NCBI GenBank assembly: GCA_946811695.1
Contig: OX328124.1
Span: 62,250,770-62,314,769, forward strand
From: Gonocerus acuteangulatus
Taxonomy: Eukaryota > Arthropoda > Insecta > Hemiptera > Coreidae
Length of the DNA: 64,000 nucleotides
Direction: 5' to 3'
Positions 1 through 10,300 of this stretch are shown one piece after another. The notes below the pieces were generated by a model that saw nothing but the letters and a program-made list of their open reading frames with translations, had not been told where the DNA came from and ran no database searches. The number at the start of each line of letters is the position of its first letter. Position 1 is the stretch's first letter. A program made the translations under genes and the position numbers.

Positions 1-1198
1 ACAAACGCACCCACATAAAAAGAGAATTTATGACTAAATATACTCAACATACGAGTATTTTTAGTTAGCAGTAGAGAAGACCATAGTTTCGAAGTAATAT
101 AAGTTTGCTCTCTCCATTTTGTGTATCCAAGTATACCCCTGGTTCTCGCCGATCTTTGGAGCACACAGTACTCTGGTAGTTGTGTTTTCTAGTATGAAAA
201 CACCCAAAAGCTCAGTTATAGACATTGGCTCTGCTACATGCAGTGTTCTAGTAGTCATGTTTTCTGGCAATAGTATGTTCCCTACAGGAGGTACGTATGT
301 ATCGGACCTCGATGAGCATAGAGTTAAAATAGTCTTTTTATTTCATGTGTAGGCAGAAGGTTAATGAACAAAATTCCAAATTAAAATAATCGTCAATTTA
401 GCGAAATAGCTCTACATGTTTCGAAACATCTGGTACCACTTTTGAAGCCTGAAAACTGAATGAAGCCTTATAGAACGTAGTCAAATCTTAAGTGCAGATC
501 AACTACATTGCAACAACTAGCAGTTGTAGTCAGCTGTTTAAAATATCCATAAAATCCAAACAAAAAATTCGATTATCCAGAGGATGATAAATCACTGCAT
601 TAAAACAGTCCTATTTTTAATTATTATAGACCAAGATATTTATTAATTTGCAATGAATAAAAAATGTTGTTGTTTAAATATTTTAAATCAGTTTTCACAC
701 TCATTACTTTTTTACTAGTTTCTATAATATTTATGTTCTTTTATTTTGTTTGCACCTTACTTATTTATAGAGCAAATCTCCCAGTTGTGGGCTCTAAAAC
801 CAAATAAATAAATAAATATAATATTTATATTTTCATTTGTTTTCCCTTTCCGCGAGTTTCTTTCTTTGTCTATGCTGTTTCCATTTGCAAAGTTAAACAT
901 TTGTTTCATTTGTATCGAATGGAAAGTGAGAACCATTTGATTCTTTTATTTATCGATGTTCTTTACGTGCTGTTTAATTATTTGTAGCATTTGCGATGAT
1001 TCTCCAATATAAAATTAATTTTGCCTTATTTTTTAAAACTATTTCTTTACTTTATTATTAAAGTCAGCATTCCCACGTTTTTACATACACTTTTTCGCAA
1101 TTTTTGATGGAAAGTAGCTATTGAGGTTGCACCCATGTCGGAATTTTCTGTAAATATTCATCGTGGAAACCGACAATGACCAACGTTAAAATTTATAT
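1..1198. other. AT-rich intergenic DNA, no gene seen
   Basis: No reading frame here has coding character; the short open frames overlap each other and match no family I recognise. A run of AAAT repeats at about 803-818, preceded by a non-repetitive stretch, resembles the simple-repeat 3' end of a LINE, but no coding sequence precedes it, so this is only a possibility. Confidence 0.5.
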
Positions 1199-1212
1199 AC
1201 ATGTATGTCTGT
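1199..1212 (+). repeat. left 14-bp target-site duplication of the Penelope-like insertion
   Basis: The 14-mer acatgtatgtctgt occurs here and again at 2834-2847, directly bordering the palindromic insertion on both sides in the same orientation. This is what target-primed insertion leaves behind. Confidence 0.85.
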
Positions 1213-1247
1213 GATGTATGCAGCGTTATTTGTGGAGTTCTCGATTT
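1213..1247. repeat. 35-bp one-sided tail of the Penelope-like element
   Basis: These 35 bases lie between the left target duplication and the start of the palindrome, and have no mirror counterpart on the right. A one-sided tail of this size is a known peculiarity of Penelope-like elements. Confidence 0.6.
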
Positions 1248-1289
1248 CGTAGAAGGTAGAAAAATAATGTCTCTCCACTGTTTTTCAAA

Positions 1290-1343
1290 GTATTTATTAG
1301 CAAAAGCTTTTCGAGAACATGGTTCTCATCGTCAGTGCATCTA
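1290..1343 (-). ncRNA. hammerhead-like self-cleaving RNA motif (left arm)
   Basis: Mirror copy of the motif at 2738-2791, read on the minus strand, which is the sense strand of the left-arm PLE. It has the same core and helix II and the same extra base after the CUGANGA box. See the right-arm entry for the residue-level description. Confidence 0.5.
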
Positions 1344-1711
1344 CAATTTTCACAAAAACACGCATATATTAATTACAGAAATATTTATAAGTATTCTTAT
1401 TACTAAAGCTATGACAAATAATGTTACCTATTACTCCACCGGTAGTACTGCTAACAGCCTCTCCGAACAGGTGTGAGGTAATGAGACTATTCCGGGTGAG
1501 CAGAGTATATATATTGACGTTGGATATTGGAGATCACAAGAATCAAGGTTGTTGAACCAGAGACCACTGAACTTTGTTGGAGACAGTGTATGGGGAAGGA
1601 TTATGTCGGGTTATTTGATGTCATGTGTGTGAAGGGGTAGTCAGTCTGAAAGTGTCAGAGTAAGGGATGACGGGTTTGTCAGGTGGTGGGTCCGAGGGAT
1701 GGCGTCTTTTG

Positions 1712-2056
1712 TTAGGATAAGAAAATTTTCCTAAGGTCTGATGTTGGGAAGTTTATTTGTTCGTTTAGTAATAAATCTTTATTACGGTGAATGGCCTTTT
1801 CTATTTCTAACATTTCATGATAATTGGATTTCTTAGAATAATTTATGTTTTTTAAAATTTTGATTCCCGTTTGTGTGTTAAATTGGTGTGCTGTATTTTT
1901 GATGTGTTCTGCAAAATTTGAGTGAATGTTGTGGTTGTGTATAGCTTTAACGTGTTCGTCTATTCTTTGTGAGAACTTGCGATATGTTCTCCCAATGTAA
2001 ATTTTTTTGCACGAGCATTCTAATTGGTAAATTCCACTTTTATTTTTATTTACCAA
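1712..2056 (-). pseudogene. GIY-YIG endonuclease C-terminal fragment of a Penelope-like element (left arm)
   Basis: The 114-codon frame contains the two signature halves of a GIY-YIG nuclease: SGIYQLEC (GIY, residues 7-14) and KIYIGRT (YIG), followed by the conserved arginine region YRKFSQRIDEH and a histidine-rich segment. This is the C-terminal domain of Penelope-like proteins, which nicks target DNA for reverse transcription; Cys residues before YIG (ECSCKK) are typical. The upstream reverse transcriptase is missing. The apparent start codon lies across the palindrome junction in the other arm, so it is an accident of the rearrangement and not a native start. The left arm retains the full GIY tripeptide. 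It ends at a stop beside a conserved 3' region. A short host GIY-YIG gene is unlikely because both flanks are repeat. Confidence 0.8.
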
Positions 2057-2368
2057 TTAGAATGCTCGTGCAAAAAAATTTACATTGGGAGAACATATCG
2101 CAAGTTCTCACAAAGAATAGACGAACACGTTAAAGCTATACACAACCACAACATTCACTCAAATTTTGCAGAACACATAAAAAATACAGCACACCAATTT
2201 AACACACAAACGGGAATCAAAATTTTAAAAAACATAAATTATTCTAAGAAATCCAATTATCATGAAATGTTAGAAATAGAAAAGGCCATTCACCGTAATA
2301 AAGATTTATTACTAAACGAACAAATAAACTTCCCAACATCAGACCTTAGGAAAATTTTCTTATCCTAA
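2024..2368 (+). pseudogene. GIY-YIG endonuclease C-terminal fragment of a Penelope-like element (right arm)
   Basis: This frame encodes the same peptide as the left arm from YQLECSCKK to the stop, on the opposite strand. The first residues differ: the right arm reads FIYQLEC, so the glycine of the GIY motif has been lost at the breakpoint, whereas the left arm keeps SGIYQ. The YIG half (KIYIGRTYRKFSQRIDEH) is intact. The right arm is therefore truncated a few bases further in than the left. No reverse transcriptase is present. Identity of the two copies over 105 codons shows they are the same element and arose together or have been kept alike by hairpin-based correction. Confidence 0.8.
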
Positions 2369-2737
2369 CAAAAGACGCCATCCCTCGGACCCACCACCTG
2401 AAAAAACCCGTCATCCCTTACTCTGACACTTTCAGACTGACTACCCCTTCACACACATGACACCAAATAACCCGACATAATCCTTCCCCATACACTGTCT
2501 CCAACAAAGTTCAGTGGTCTCTGGTTCAACAACCTTGATTCTTGTGATCTCCAATATCCAACGTCAATATATATACTCTGCTCACCCGGAATAGTCTCAT
2601 TACCTCACACCTGTTCGGAGAGGCTGTTAGCAGTACTACCGGTGGAGTAATAGGTAACATTATTTGTCATAGCTTTAGTAATAAGAATACTTATAAATAT
2701 TTCTGTAATTAATATATGCGTGTTTTTGTGAAAATTG

Positions 2738-2791
2738 TAGATGCACTGACGATGAGAACCATGTTCTCGAAAAGCTTTTGCTAATAAATAC
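2738..2791 (+). ncRNA. hammerhead-like self-cleaving RNA motif (right arm)
   Basis: On the sense strand of the PLE, downstream of its stop codon, the sequence reads CTGACGA (2746-2752), one extra T, a 6-bp helix GAGAAC-CAT-GTTCTC (2754-2768), then GAAA (2769-2772). This is the hammerhead core order C3-U4-G5-A6-N7-G8-A9, helix II, G12-A13-A14-A15.1. A minimal stem III (AA-GC-TT), a permitted H17 (T2778) and a short stem I (GCA 2743-2745 with TGC 2779-2781, then GTA with TAC) can be drawn. Hammerhead variants with shrunken stem III are known in the terminal repeats of Penelope-like elements, which supports the call. The unpaired base between A9 and helix II departs from the textbook core, so activity is uncertain. 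Confidence 0.5.
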
Positions 2792-2833
2792 TTTGAAAAA
2801 CAGTGGAGAGACATTATTTTTCTACCTTCTACG

Positions 2834-2847
2834 ACATGTATGTCTGT
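2834..2847 (+). repeat. right 14-bp target-site duplication of the Penelope-like insertion
   Basis: Direct copy of 1199-1212, immediately outside the right arm of the palindrome. Confidence 0.85.
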
Positions 2848-2929
2848 TAACATGATACACGCCCGAGCTTTCGTTTTTCACCATGAAACTTGGTATGTAC
2901 TACATACCATGTTCCATACTGTAGAGAAT

Positions 2930-3525
2930 TTCCCAGGTAAACATATAAACGAATTCGTAAACAATTAAAATCCATCTGGAACGGGGGCTTACTCCAGACC
3001 CAAAGTAGGAATTTCCCTATGTCAGCCGTATTTCGTTGTGTTCATCTAAATAGAAAATTGTCTTGTAAAAATGAACTAAATCGGTTCATTAAGAAGATGG
3101 GTACTCTCCAGACTCATATTAATACATTGCCAATACCCTCCGTGATTTTTGCTACATTTACCGAAACAAGTTAATCGTTGTGGTCATCTGAAGAGGAAAA
3201 TGTGTTGTAAAAATAAACTAAATCGGTTCATTACGGGAGGGAGGTTAACTCTGGACCCACATTAACAAATCGCCAATACCAGCTTTAATCTTTGTTATAT
3301 TTCAGCGTAACAAGGTATTCGTTATGGCCGTCTAAAGAGAAAAAAGTGATGTAAAAAGAAACTAAATCGGTTCATAAGGAGAAGGGAGTTTACTCCGGAT
3401 CCAAATTACTAATGTCCTCATACTGGTTGTGATTTCAGTTGTTTTGTAACGAAAAGCAGTATACATCGTGGGTGTCTAATAAGGAAGAAGAGTTGTAAAA
3501 ATAAACTAAATCGGTCTATAGGAAG
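2930..3525. repeat. degenerate minisatellite, four units of about 143 bp
   Basis: The phrase aactaaatcggttcat (last copy altered) recurs at 3074, 3216, 3360 and 3504, a spacing of 142, 144 and 144 bases. Sequence between recurrences is alignable but diverged, with shared blocks such as the one around tactcc-gac-ca and the one around gtcatctgaa. The array ends in a run of 11 G at about 3528-3538. No protein or RNA role is evident. Confidence 0.75.
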
Positions 3526-3540
3526 GGGGGGGGGGGGGTA

Positions 3541-4605
3541 AAATTCATCAAGACAAATAGACGAAAATGTGAAGTTGTTGTGTATTTATTAAGTAGTGTA
3601 GTACCACGAATGCATAAAAAATCGGAAGGTAATTATTTAAAAACTTAATAATTGAATTATTTAGTCATTACAAATGTAAAAGAGCAGAACTACGCATGTT
3701 TTTAATTATTTACATAGGATATTTCGAGCAAATCATTCAGGAATGCAGTCTACTTAAACCAAATTGTCAGGAATGTGCTTAGTCATGCAGCTCCTGCGTG
3801 ACGGTCGTTTATGTTATTAGATATTATGAGATTATAGTTAAATGAATAAAATATTTCAACATCTGTTATCGTTACCTGAGCATTGCCAAGTTGTCAACTA
3901 TTAAAAAATGTGGTCGTTATTTTGTTTTTTAATCCGTATAGTTACCACTGTATGCCCAGGCCCTGGCTCATTCTGTCGTGTCTTGCAATACAAGTAACCA
4001 TAAAGGAAATGTACTCATCTATGCATGGCACATATAATGTTCTATCAGAAGAATCTTGCCGCTAAAGTTGGAGCAATGTACTGACCCTTACTTAAAATGC
4101 TTAAATTTTCTAGTAGTATAGGTCTCCCTACCCACTAAAAAAGTCAAAATCCTCTATTTGTAGTGGTTTGTAATAAGAGAAAGTGAACCTCTACGCCTAA
4201 CACAGTACTAAAAGTAGCTGCATTTCCAAGTAGGACTAGCCCTAGCCTCTTGGTTGAGGTAAAGGTATATACCAGCTCAGAGAACCATTATTAATGAGCT
4301 CAGCTCAGCCCTAAATGCGGCTTTACTCCGAACCGCTCCCTCTAGATATAATAACACCCCCTTTGTTTTATTTTAGCCTCAAATCTTCCTTTCAATTCAC
4401 CACAACAATGTTTCCCTCATTCTACCGCCCACCCACCCAGTTCTGGATATAATGTTCTTGTGATTTATGCGGAAAAAAAGGTGCAATTTTCATTTATCTT
4501 GGTGTCATATTTAAGAAATAATTAATTTTAAAGGACCCACATTGCAGGAAGAATATGACTACGCTTATAATCCTATGAGAAATTAAATTCAGTATATTAG
4601 TATAG
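3541..4605. other. AT-rich intergenic DNA, no gene seen
   Basis: Only short, unrecognisable open frames. I see no repeat ends, RNA gene or splice-coherent exon. Confidence 0.4.
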
Positions 4606-4666
4606 GTTTTTTTATTTTAGATTATAGGTGCTCCTACTGCCAAGGTCATTAGCACCAACTAGTATA
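4606..4666 (-). mobile_element. possible SINE 3'-end remnant
   Basis: A T-rich run followed by ggtgctcctactgcc and aaggtcattagcacc resembles, on the minus strand, the 3' end shared by SINE family A (GGCGCTAATGACC then GATGCGCCGT plus A tail). It is well diverged, so this is a weak call. Confidence 0.35.
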
Positions 4667-5840
4667 GTAAACTCAATTACAAAAATGATAATTTTTTTCA
4701 ACAGCCTGCCAGAGACGATAAATTTTAATGTTCCGAATAATGTGCAGGAACTTTTAGGCAATGCTAGCCAGTACATACACTATACAAATCTACCTGACAA
4801 ATTCTTTCATGAGTGAAACGTCAGTACTTACATTCCTTCGAGGATTGCTAAAAGAAACAGGAATATTTGCTTTGGATTCGTTAAACTGATATATAAATTA
4901 CACAAATTAAAGGGCTGTGTGTTTATAAGTCTGAACATAAATTGTGTTAAGAAAGATTTTATAAAAATAAAATTCTTTAACGTTAAGCAGTCTTTTTTTT
5001 AAAACTGGTAACCCTCAAATTATTATTAATAAATTCAATGAATCGCAGACAATATTCCGATTTCCCAAGTGTACCATAAATATGAGAATTTTACGAGCTT
5101 TCACGTCAACGAATTTTCTTTAACGAAATTTCACACTACATTCTCCAGGGACAAAAAATAAATTTCAGTTAAATTTCATTGATTAATTGAAATGGCCACT
5201 CTTGTCATTATTATGTATGTTAATACTGTGACCAGAATATGCGCCGAATTAAATTAAGCGCAGCATAAAGAACCTGTCATTTAATTTAGAAATTCTGAGA
5301 ACGACCTGGTCAAATTACATATTCAGTTTAACATCAGCCTGACATGCAAATATAATTATGCCCATGTGTTAAATCTATTATATATGAACCGTCCAGAAAT
5401 AGATGAAGGTATTCGGGGAGAAAAAAGGCGATTACCGGAAAATGGTGAAAATCAAATTATCAGTTATCCTTGTTATCGATGAACCACCAATAGAATCAAT
5501 AGCTCATGATTTAACCATGAGTGTTTCTTGTCATATTAATATCTAAAAGGAGTTCCAAATATGAATTAATTTAAAAAGACAGAAGAAATGAAGTAGAAGA
5601 CGTTGAACGCATATCCAGGGAACAAGACGTCTTAGCCATTGTGGAAGGGTTCGATTATGAATTTTACGTCTCTGAGCGACGACAAGTAGTATTCCAGAGC
5701 GGTATTGTTATAATAATAAAATTCGGTCCTCGAACAAGTACCTTTGCTACTTTCTATATCGTGTCTGGTAGTGTAATACTAATTTACTATAAATAATATT
5801 AATATACTACAATGAATAAAAGCTCCACAAAAAAAAATCT
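4667..5840. other. AT-rich intergenic DNA, no gene seen
   Basis: No coding, RNA or mobile-element signature recognised. Confidence 0.4.
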
Positions 5841-5844
5841 GAGC

Positions 5845-6012
5845 TCACGATTTTTGTACCGAATTTCATCAAAATCGGATCATTTGTGAGCCTGCTAGAG
5901 AGCGAAAAGACAAACATATAAATATATATATATATACAAACACACAAAATTGAACCATCCATATTTTCGTGATCTATGGGGTCTGAAACGATTATAACAA
6001 AAAAATCCACTT
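5845..6012 (+). mobile_element. diverged HINE/Helentron-like fragment
   Basis: Contains the family phrases ttttgtaccgaatttcatca, a short (TA)n at 5920-5936, and aaattgaaccatcc followed by tttcgtgatctatggggtctgaaac. These are the right-central blocks of the HINE-like family seen intact at 20.7-21.0 kb. The 3' hairpin and CTAA end are missing. Confidence 0.6.
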
Positions 6013-6074
6013 AGCCACAAGTAAAACAGAATAGATTATAAATATATTCAGCAAAAACCGGCGATTTTGTAAAC

Positions 6075-6251
6075 ATTGATCCCATTGGGGTCTCCCGTGG
6101 TCTAGTGGCTAGCGCGCTAGATTCATAAGCGGGAGATGGTGGGTTCGATCCCCACCGGCGCCAGAAATTTTCTCATCTCAGGGCTCGCTGAGAAAATTCC
6201 CGGCTGCACTCTGGATGTCCGGCGCTAATAGCCACGATTTGTTGGTGCGCC

Positions 6252-6342
<91 letters not shown>

Positions 6343-6347
6343 CCCAT
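6075..6347 (+). mobile_element. tRNA-derived SINE (family A, copy 1) with 11-bp target duplications
   Basis: The head at about 6087-6163 is tRNA-like: an A-box (tggtctagtggc) and a perfect B-box (GGTTCGATCCC), so it should be transcribed by RNA polymerase III. A unique body follows, ending in gtgcgccgt, then an uninterrupted tail of about 84 A. The 11-mer attgatcccat lies on both sides (6075-6085 and 6337-6347), proving insertion by target-primed reverse transcription. The tRNA part cannot fold as a good cloverleaf at the acceptor stem, so it is not a functional tRNA gene. The very long pure A tail points to a young insertion. Confidence 0.9.
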
Positions 6348-6426
6348 AAATAGGCAGCTAATTAAATGCAATTGAATATTCATCATTCGTGAAAATCACA
6401 TGATGCATTATTTTTATTTGCTTAAA

Positions 6427-6480
6427 TGTTAACGTCCATTATTATTACCTAAGAACTTTAGGAAGGGTTATCTATAGGTA
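6427..6480 (-). mobile_element. SINE family B 3'-end fragment
   Basis: Shares ttaacgtccattattatta and the phrase gaagggttatctataggta with the longer copy at 35175-35345. The tRNA-like head is absent here. Confidence 0.55.
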
Positions 6481-6623
6481 CAAATCTAATGTTCGTTTCT
6501 TCCTGCAGAAGGAAAACTTTGAGTAAATTTCTTCTACATAGAGGTTCAAGAAGAATAGAGATGCATATGAATGTATATAGGCCATGGTTTGTTCAATACT
6601 AACATCAGTAAAAGGACTTAGAC

Positions 6624-6890
6624 TCAATTCAGTGGCATAGTTCGTACAACTAGTGTTCCTTGTAGCAGGTGCTGTGCACATCCTCCACCTCCCGTACAGG
6701 GCCTGTAATTGGACAATCTTCGCTTGTTGGCGGCTAGCCACCGCCCATACATTCTGCTTATGCCCTCCATTGCTGCAGCATGAATAGCCTCTACACATGA
6801 GGGCTCTCGGCCCTTAGCATGCCTGCATTCGACTCTCCTCAATAGCTCTTGTCTGTCGGCGATCGGCTGTGAATCCAACCTCCTTCTAGT
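6624..6890 (-). other. GC-rich island with an 84-codon open frame, unidentified
   Basis: This ~270-bp segment is visibly richer in G and C than its surroundings. A minus-strand frame (6624-6878) encodes a basic peptide beginning MDSQPIADRQELLRRVEC, and a second overlapping frame is also open. I recognise no domain. It could be an exon remnant, a fragment of an unknown element or an imported sequence; no splice sites or repeats decide between these. Confidence 0.3.
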
Positions 6891-7263
6891 TCATGCAACC
6901 TTAAACCTATAATCCAATAATATGTCGCATTTGCAGACCCTTCTTCTAGAATTCCTTCTAAGCAATACAGTTAAAATTATATGAATGATGAGTACAAATT
7001 GCATTGCAAAATACTACCCATAGGTTGGTCTGGTTGGAATAACTTTTACGATTTAAACATTACTCAATCGTTTACTTAAAACTTTTCTCAGCCGTTTACA
7101 TAAAACATTATTTAATCGTTTCCTTAAAACATTTATTTAAAGTATGTTTTTGCTCATTAATGCGTGCTGATGACCCGGAGATAGAATATATTATGTTTTC
7201 CAAAACTCAAAGCCAGTTCGTTAAAATCGCTTCGTCTGGAACGTCTAGAAAAAATTGCTTCGC

Positions 7264-7320
7264 TATTTTTTTTCTTTTTTTGTTTTTTTTAATGGCATGT
7301 CAATCCTTTAAAGTCATTAA
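7264..7320 (-). mobile_element. SINE-like 3'-end remnant
   Basis: A T-run followed by atggcatgtcaatcc and aaagtcattaacgc matches the block at 19489-19560 and its inverted copy near 24900-24960. It resembles the end of a SINE read on the minus strand. Confidence 0.4.
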
Positions 7321-10300
7321 CGCTATTCCTTTGATTGGTAATTATTGCTTAGAGATTATACATATACATACACACACACTCATATACACACCTAAGGTGT
7401 AACTAAATTTTGTTGTATTGAATTTTGATATAAGGTTAAATTCATTTAATTTCGCTAATTTTGTCCTCTGTTTAATTTAAGGGAGTCAACGTACGCTAAG
7501 CACTTATAAGCGATTAATGCAGATTTCCTTCTAGTATTATTTTTCATGAATCATTTCCGTTTGTTGATTAAGTCAGCTGGTAAACAAGCTTCGTTTTAGA
7601 CAAATAATTTTTTTTGAAAAATTGCATCAAAAGCTGAGGATGTTTAACAAAAAAAGTTGGAAAATCTAGGGACCCGACATAAAAACATCAAATTTTCTTG
7701 TCATTATTTCTGTATAGCATCATCTATTCGATATTTTATGCGGATTCATCCACCCTATATTTAGAGAGAAGAAACAAGCTGAAATGTGCGGTTAAAATTC
7801 TTATAAATCGCACTAGTATTTCAAAACGTCATAGTTATGACTGTGAAAGACATAGCAAATATATCTTGATCAACCACCAAAACTGTAAGTACCTTGCTTC
7901 AGAGCTTGTACATCAAAGGGCACTTGTGTCACACTTCCTGTCTTAATCCTAAGGCCCCTACATAGGCAAGAGGGACACATTTTCAGTTGAGTTTTATTTT
8001 GAGTTGTGTTACTTTAGAAATACTAGTGCGAAATATTAACTAAAAGTAAAGAGATGTACTAAACTAATAATAGATATTTCAGCCGTGATTGGAATAAAAA
8101 TTACCATTTCACCATTTTTGGGAAAGATTCTTGTTCTAAAAGATGCCAGACCCGATAACCTTTATCCACGAAAAGCCCTACACTACGTAAAGTTCACGTC
8201 TCTAAAATAATAGTTTTCCTTGAAATGTAGAATAGATTAAGAGCTAAAACAATGCATACGAAGATGGAATAGAAGGAAAGGGAGGAGAGATGTGCGCTCA
8301 GGTGTGTATTGTTGAAGGGAGATTAGGGGAAAGACGGATTAAAGGAGAGCCGCTAGCTTTATGAATAGGAAAGGGAGGGGAGGGGATAGGGCTGATGGGA
8401 TGAGGCAAACACTGTAGCCCGTAGCCTCTAAATATAATTATAATTCCATGAATGCCATATGAGGGGCTTAATAAGGCTCAAAACTAACACAGCTTGTTAG
8501 CAATGCAACGCTGATAAAACAGGTCAACACTACTCCTCGTCAGTAGCATCAGCAAGGTTAGGGATAGGCATTGTCTCCTAGGCCCCGTCAATTATTAAAC
8601 CAATAGGGGTTAATGTGACTAACCGTACCTTGTTCCAGAAATTTCATGAGAGCTCCCTTAATTCATTCAGTGACTACTCAATTCACTACACCGTATATGC
8701 ATAAGTAAATTGATGCTTAAGAAATTGAAGTTACTCAACGACAGGAAGTTAAAGATACTCTTAATATTCATAATCCTTAATTAATTAAGGATTAAGGATT
8801 AAGGGGTTGCTAATACATTTGAAAGTACCTTCAAAGACATGGAATGGTATAAACGCGAATTTTTCATCGTATTAGCGTTATAGCGTCTACACCTGACGAC
8901 AAATTTTCAGACTGCTATATTAACTGTTTTAATTCTAGCCCAATCTAACAACTGTAATCAAGTTTTCCTTAAACGTTTACTTCTTCTATAATTCAGTCAT
9001 CATGTGAAAATTGCTAGTAAATACTATAAATATCATACTTAAAATGGATATAAACTGAAATCAATATCCAGGAATACAAATAAAACAAAAAAAAGAATCA
9101 ATAAATAGAAATCAACTCCTCTCCTCAAAAATATTTATTTCTTCCAAATTTAATAAATTCCTTAAAAAACAGGCTGTGTTATTGTTTCTATTAAAAGATA
9201 GACTACACAAATACCCCTTTCCTCTTATTTACATAAATATTTTAATTGAAAATATCAGAACCTCTCTGAAATGAAAATTAATCCCACGCAACAGTTCATC
9301 GCCGACTTAACCAACCCTTAAAATAGATGCAACCACAAACAATTTCTTGGTTTATGTATATTCATAAACCACCAGCTGACCTTAATCTCGACTATGATCC
9401 TGAAAAATGAGGCAACATAATTCGGTAAGGCAAGTCAGAGCACAAACTCAATTAGAATTATTACCCATTATCGTTTACCCGCAAGTCCCAACTAAATCAC
9501 AGCTTAATCCAACTTCAAGTCCTTTAAATTTAATATTTAATATGAATTGCTTCAATTATGGGTCCATTAAAACATCCTACTGCAATTTTTAAAAGTAAAG
9601 ATTTGTATACAATTTTAACGCATTTAAAAATTTGCTAATGAACTCAAACATTTTTTTAAAACTTTCTCAAACTTATTTGGTTTAATAATGCATTTTTACC
9701 ACTTAAATATACATATATCTAAGCAGAAAATAATTTAAAATAATATTAAGAAGGAAACAGTTAGTATTTTACATTTCTCAATTCTAATAAAACTATTGTT
9801 TCAAAAATTTGCACCATTAACGGACATTGTAGTTATAATAATAAGTAAAATAACAAATATTGTGAGTAAATTTTGCTATTACTCATTTACTCGAAACAAA
9901 CTGACCCTGAGAAAGTGCGCTGATTTTGTTTTGCAAATGGTTTTAAGCTCCAATCATGAGCTCACAATCTGAAAGCGGTTCCCGCATTGCTCGTCCCTGG
10001 ATTGCTACCCTTGCAAATCTAATTAAAAAAATTAGCTTCGAATCTCTGAAGCTCATGATTGGTGAACAAACATACAGGGCGGCTCCTGAACATAAAATTC
10101 GAAATAAGACACAGGATACAAGATCAATTCGAAATAAGATCGAAATGATCTTTGTCATTGTGCAGCAAATGATCGTGGGATTACGTGAAAAGCCAAAATC
10201 GTCTTGAACAACTGCTTTATACATCAAGGGGATCAGAGCATTGTTTCCTCAGAGGATTAGAGCAGCTCTTAAAAGTAAGGCTGTGGAGCTGAGTTGGGAG

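Larger units (their letters stand above)
1213..2833. mobile_element. Penelope-like retroelement, two 5'-truncated copies head to head
   Basis: The insertion is a near-perfect palindrome of two ~790-bp arms (1248-2032 and 2048-2833) around a short asymmetric centre at 2033-2047. Each arm holds the C-terminal GIY-YIG endonuclease frame of a Penelope-like element (PLE) followed by ~465 bp of 3' non-coding sequence, with both 3' ends facing outward. The left side alone carries a further 35 bp (1213-1247) that the right arm lacks. PLEs are known for inverted or tandem terminal copies, frequent 5' truncation and a one-sided extension of about 35 bp, so structure and coding content agree. Flanking 14-bp direct repeats mark it as one insertion event. 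No reverse transcriptase remains, so the copy cannot be autonomous. The arms differ at very few positions, suggesting a fairly recent insertion or ongoing arm homogenisation. Confidence 0.85.

Noticed and set aside
2930..3525. Repeat array as a CRISPR
   Set aside because: Unit of ~143 bp without regular spacers, in eukaryotic-type DNA; it is a minisatellite.
6087..6163. Possible functional tRNA gene
   Set aside because: A- and B-boxes are present, but the acceptor ends do not pair and the same unit recurs with a body, A tail and target duplications, so it is a SINE head.
9952..10062. 13-bp inverted pair as ends of a small transposon
   Set aside because: Only 13 bases match, no target duplication is visible and the enclosed ~100 bp is unlike any other copy; chance cannot be excluded.
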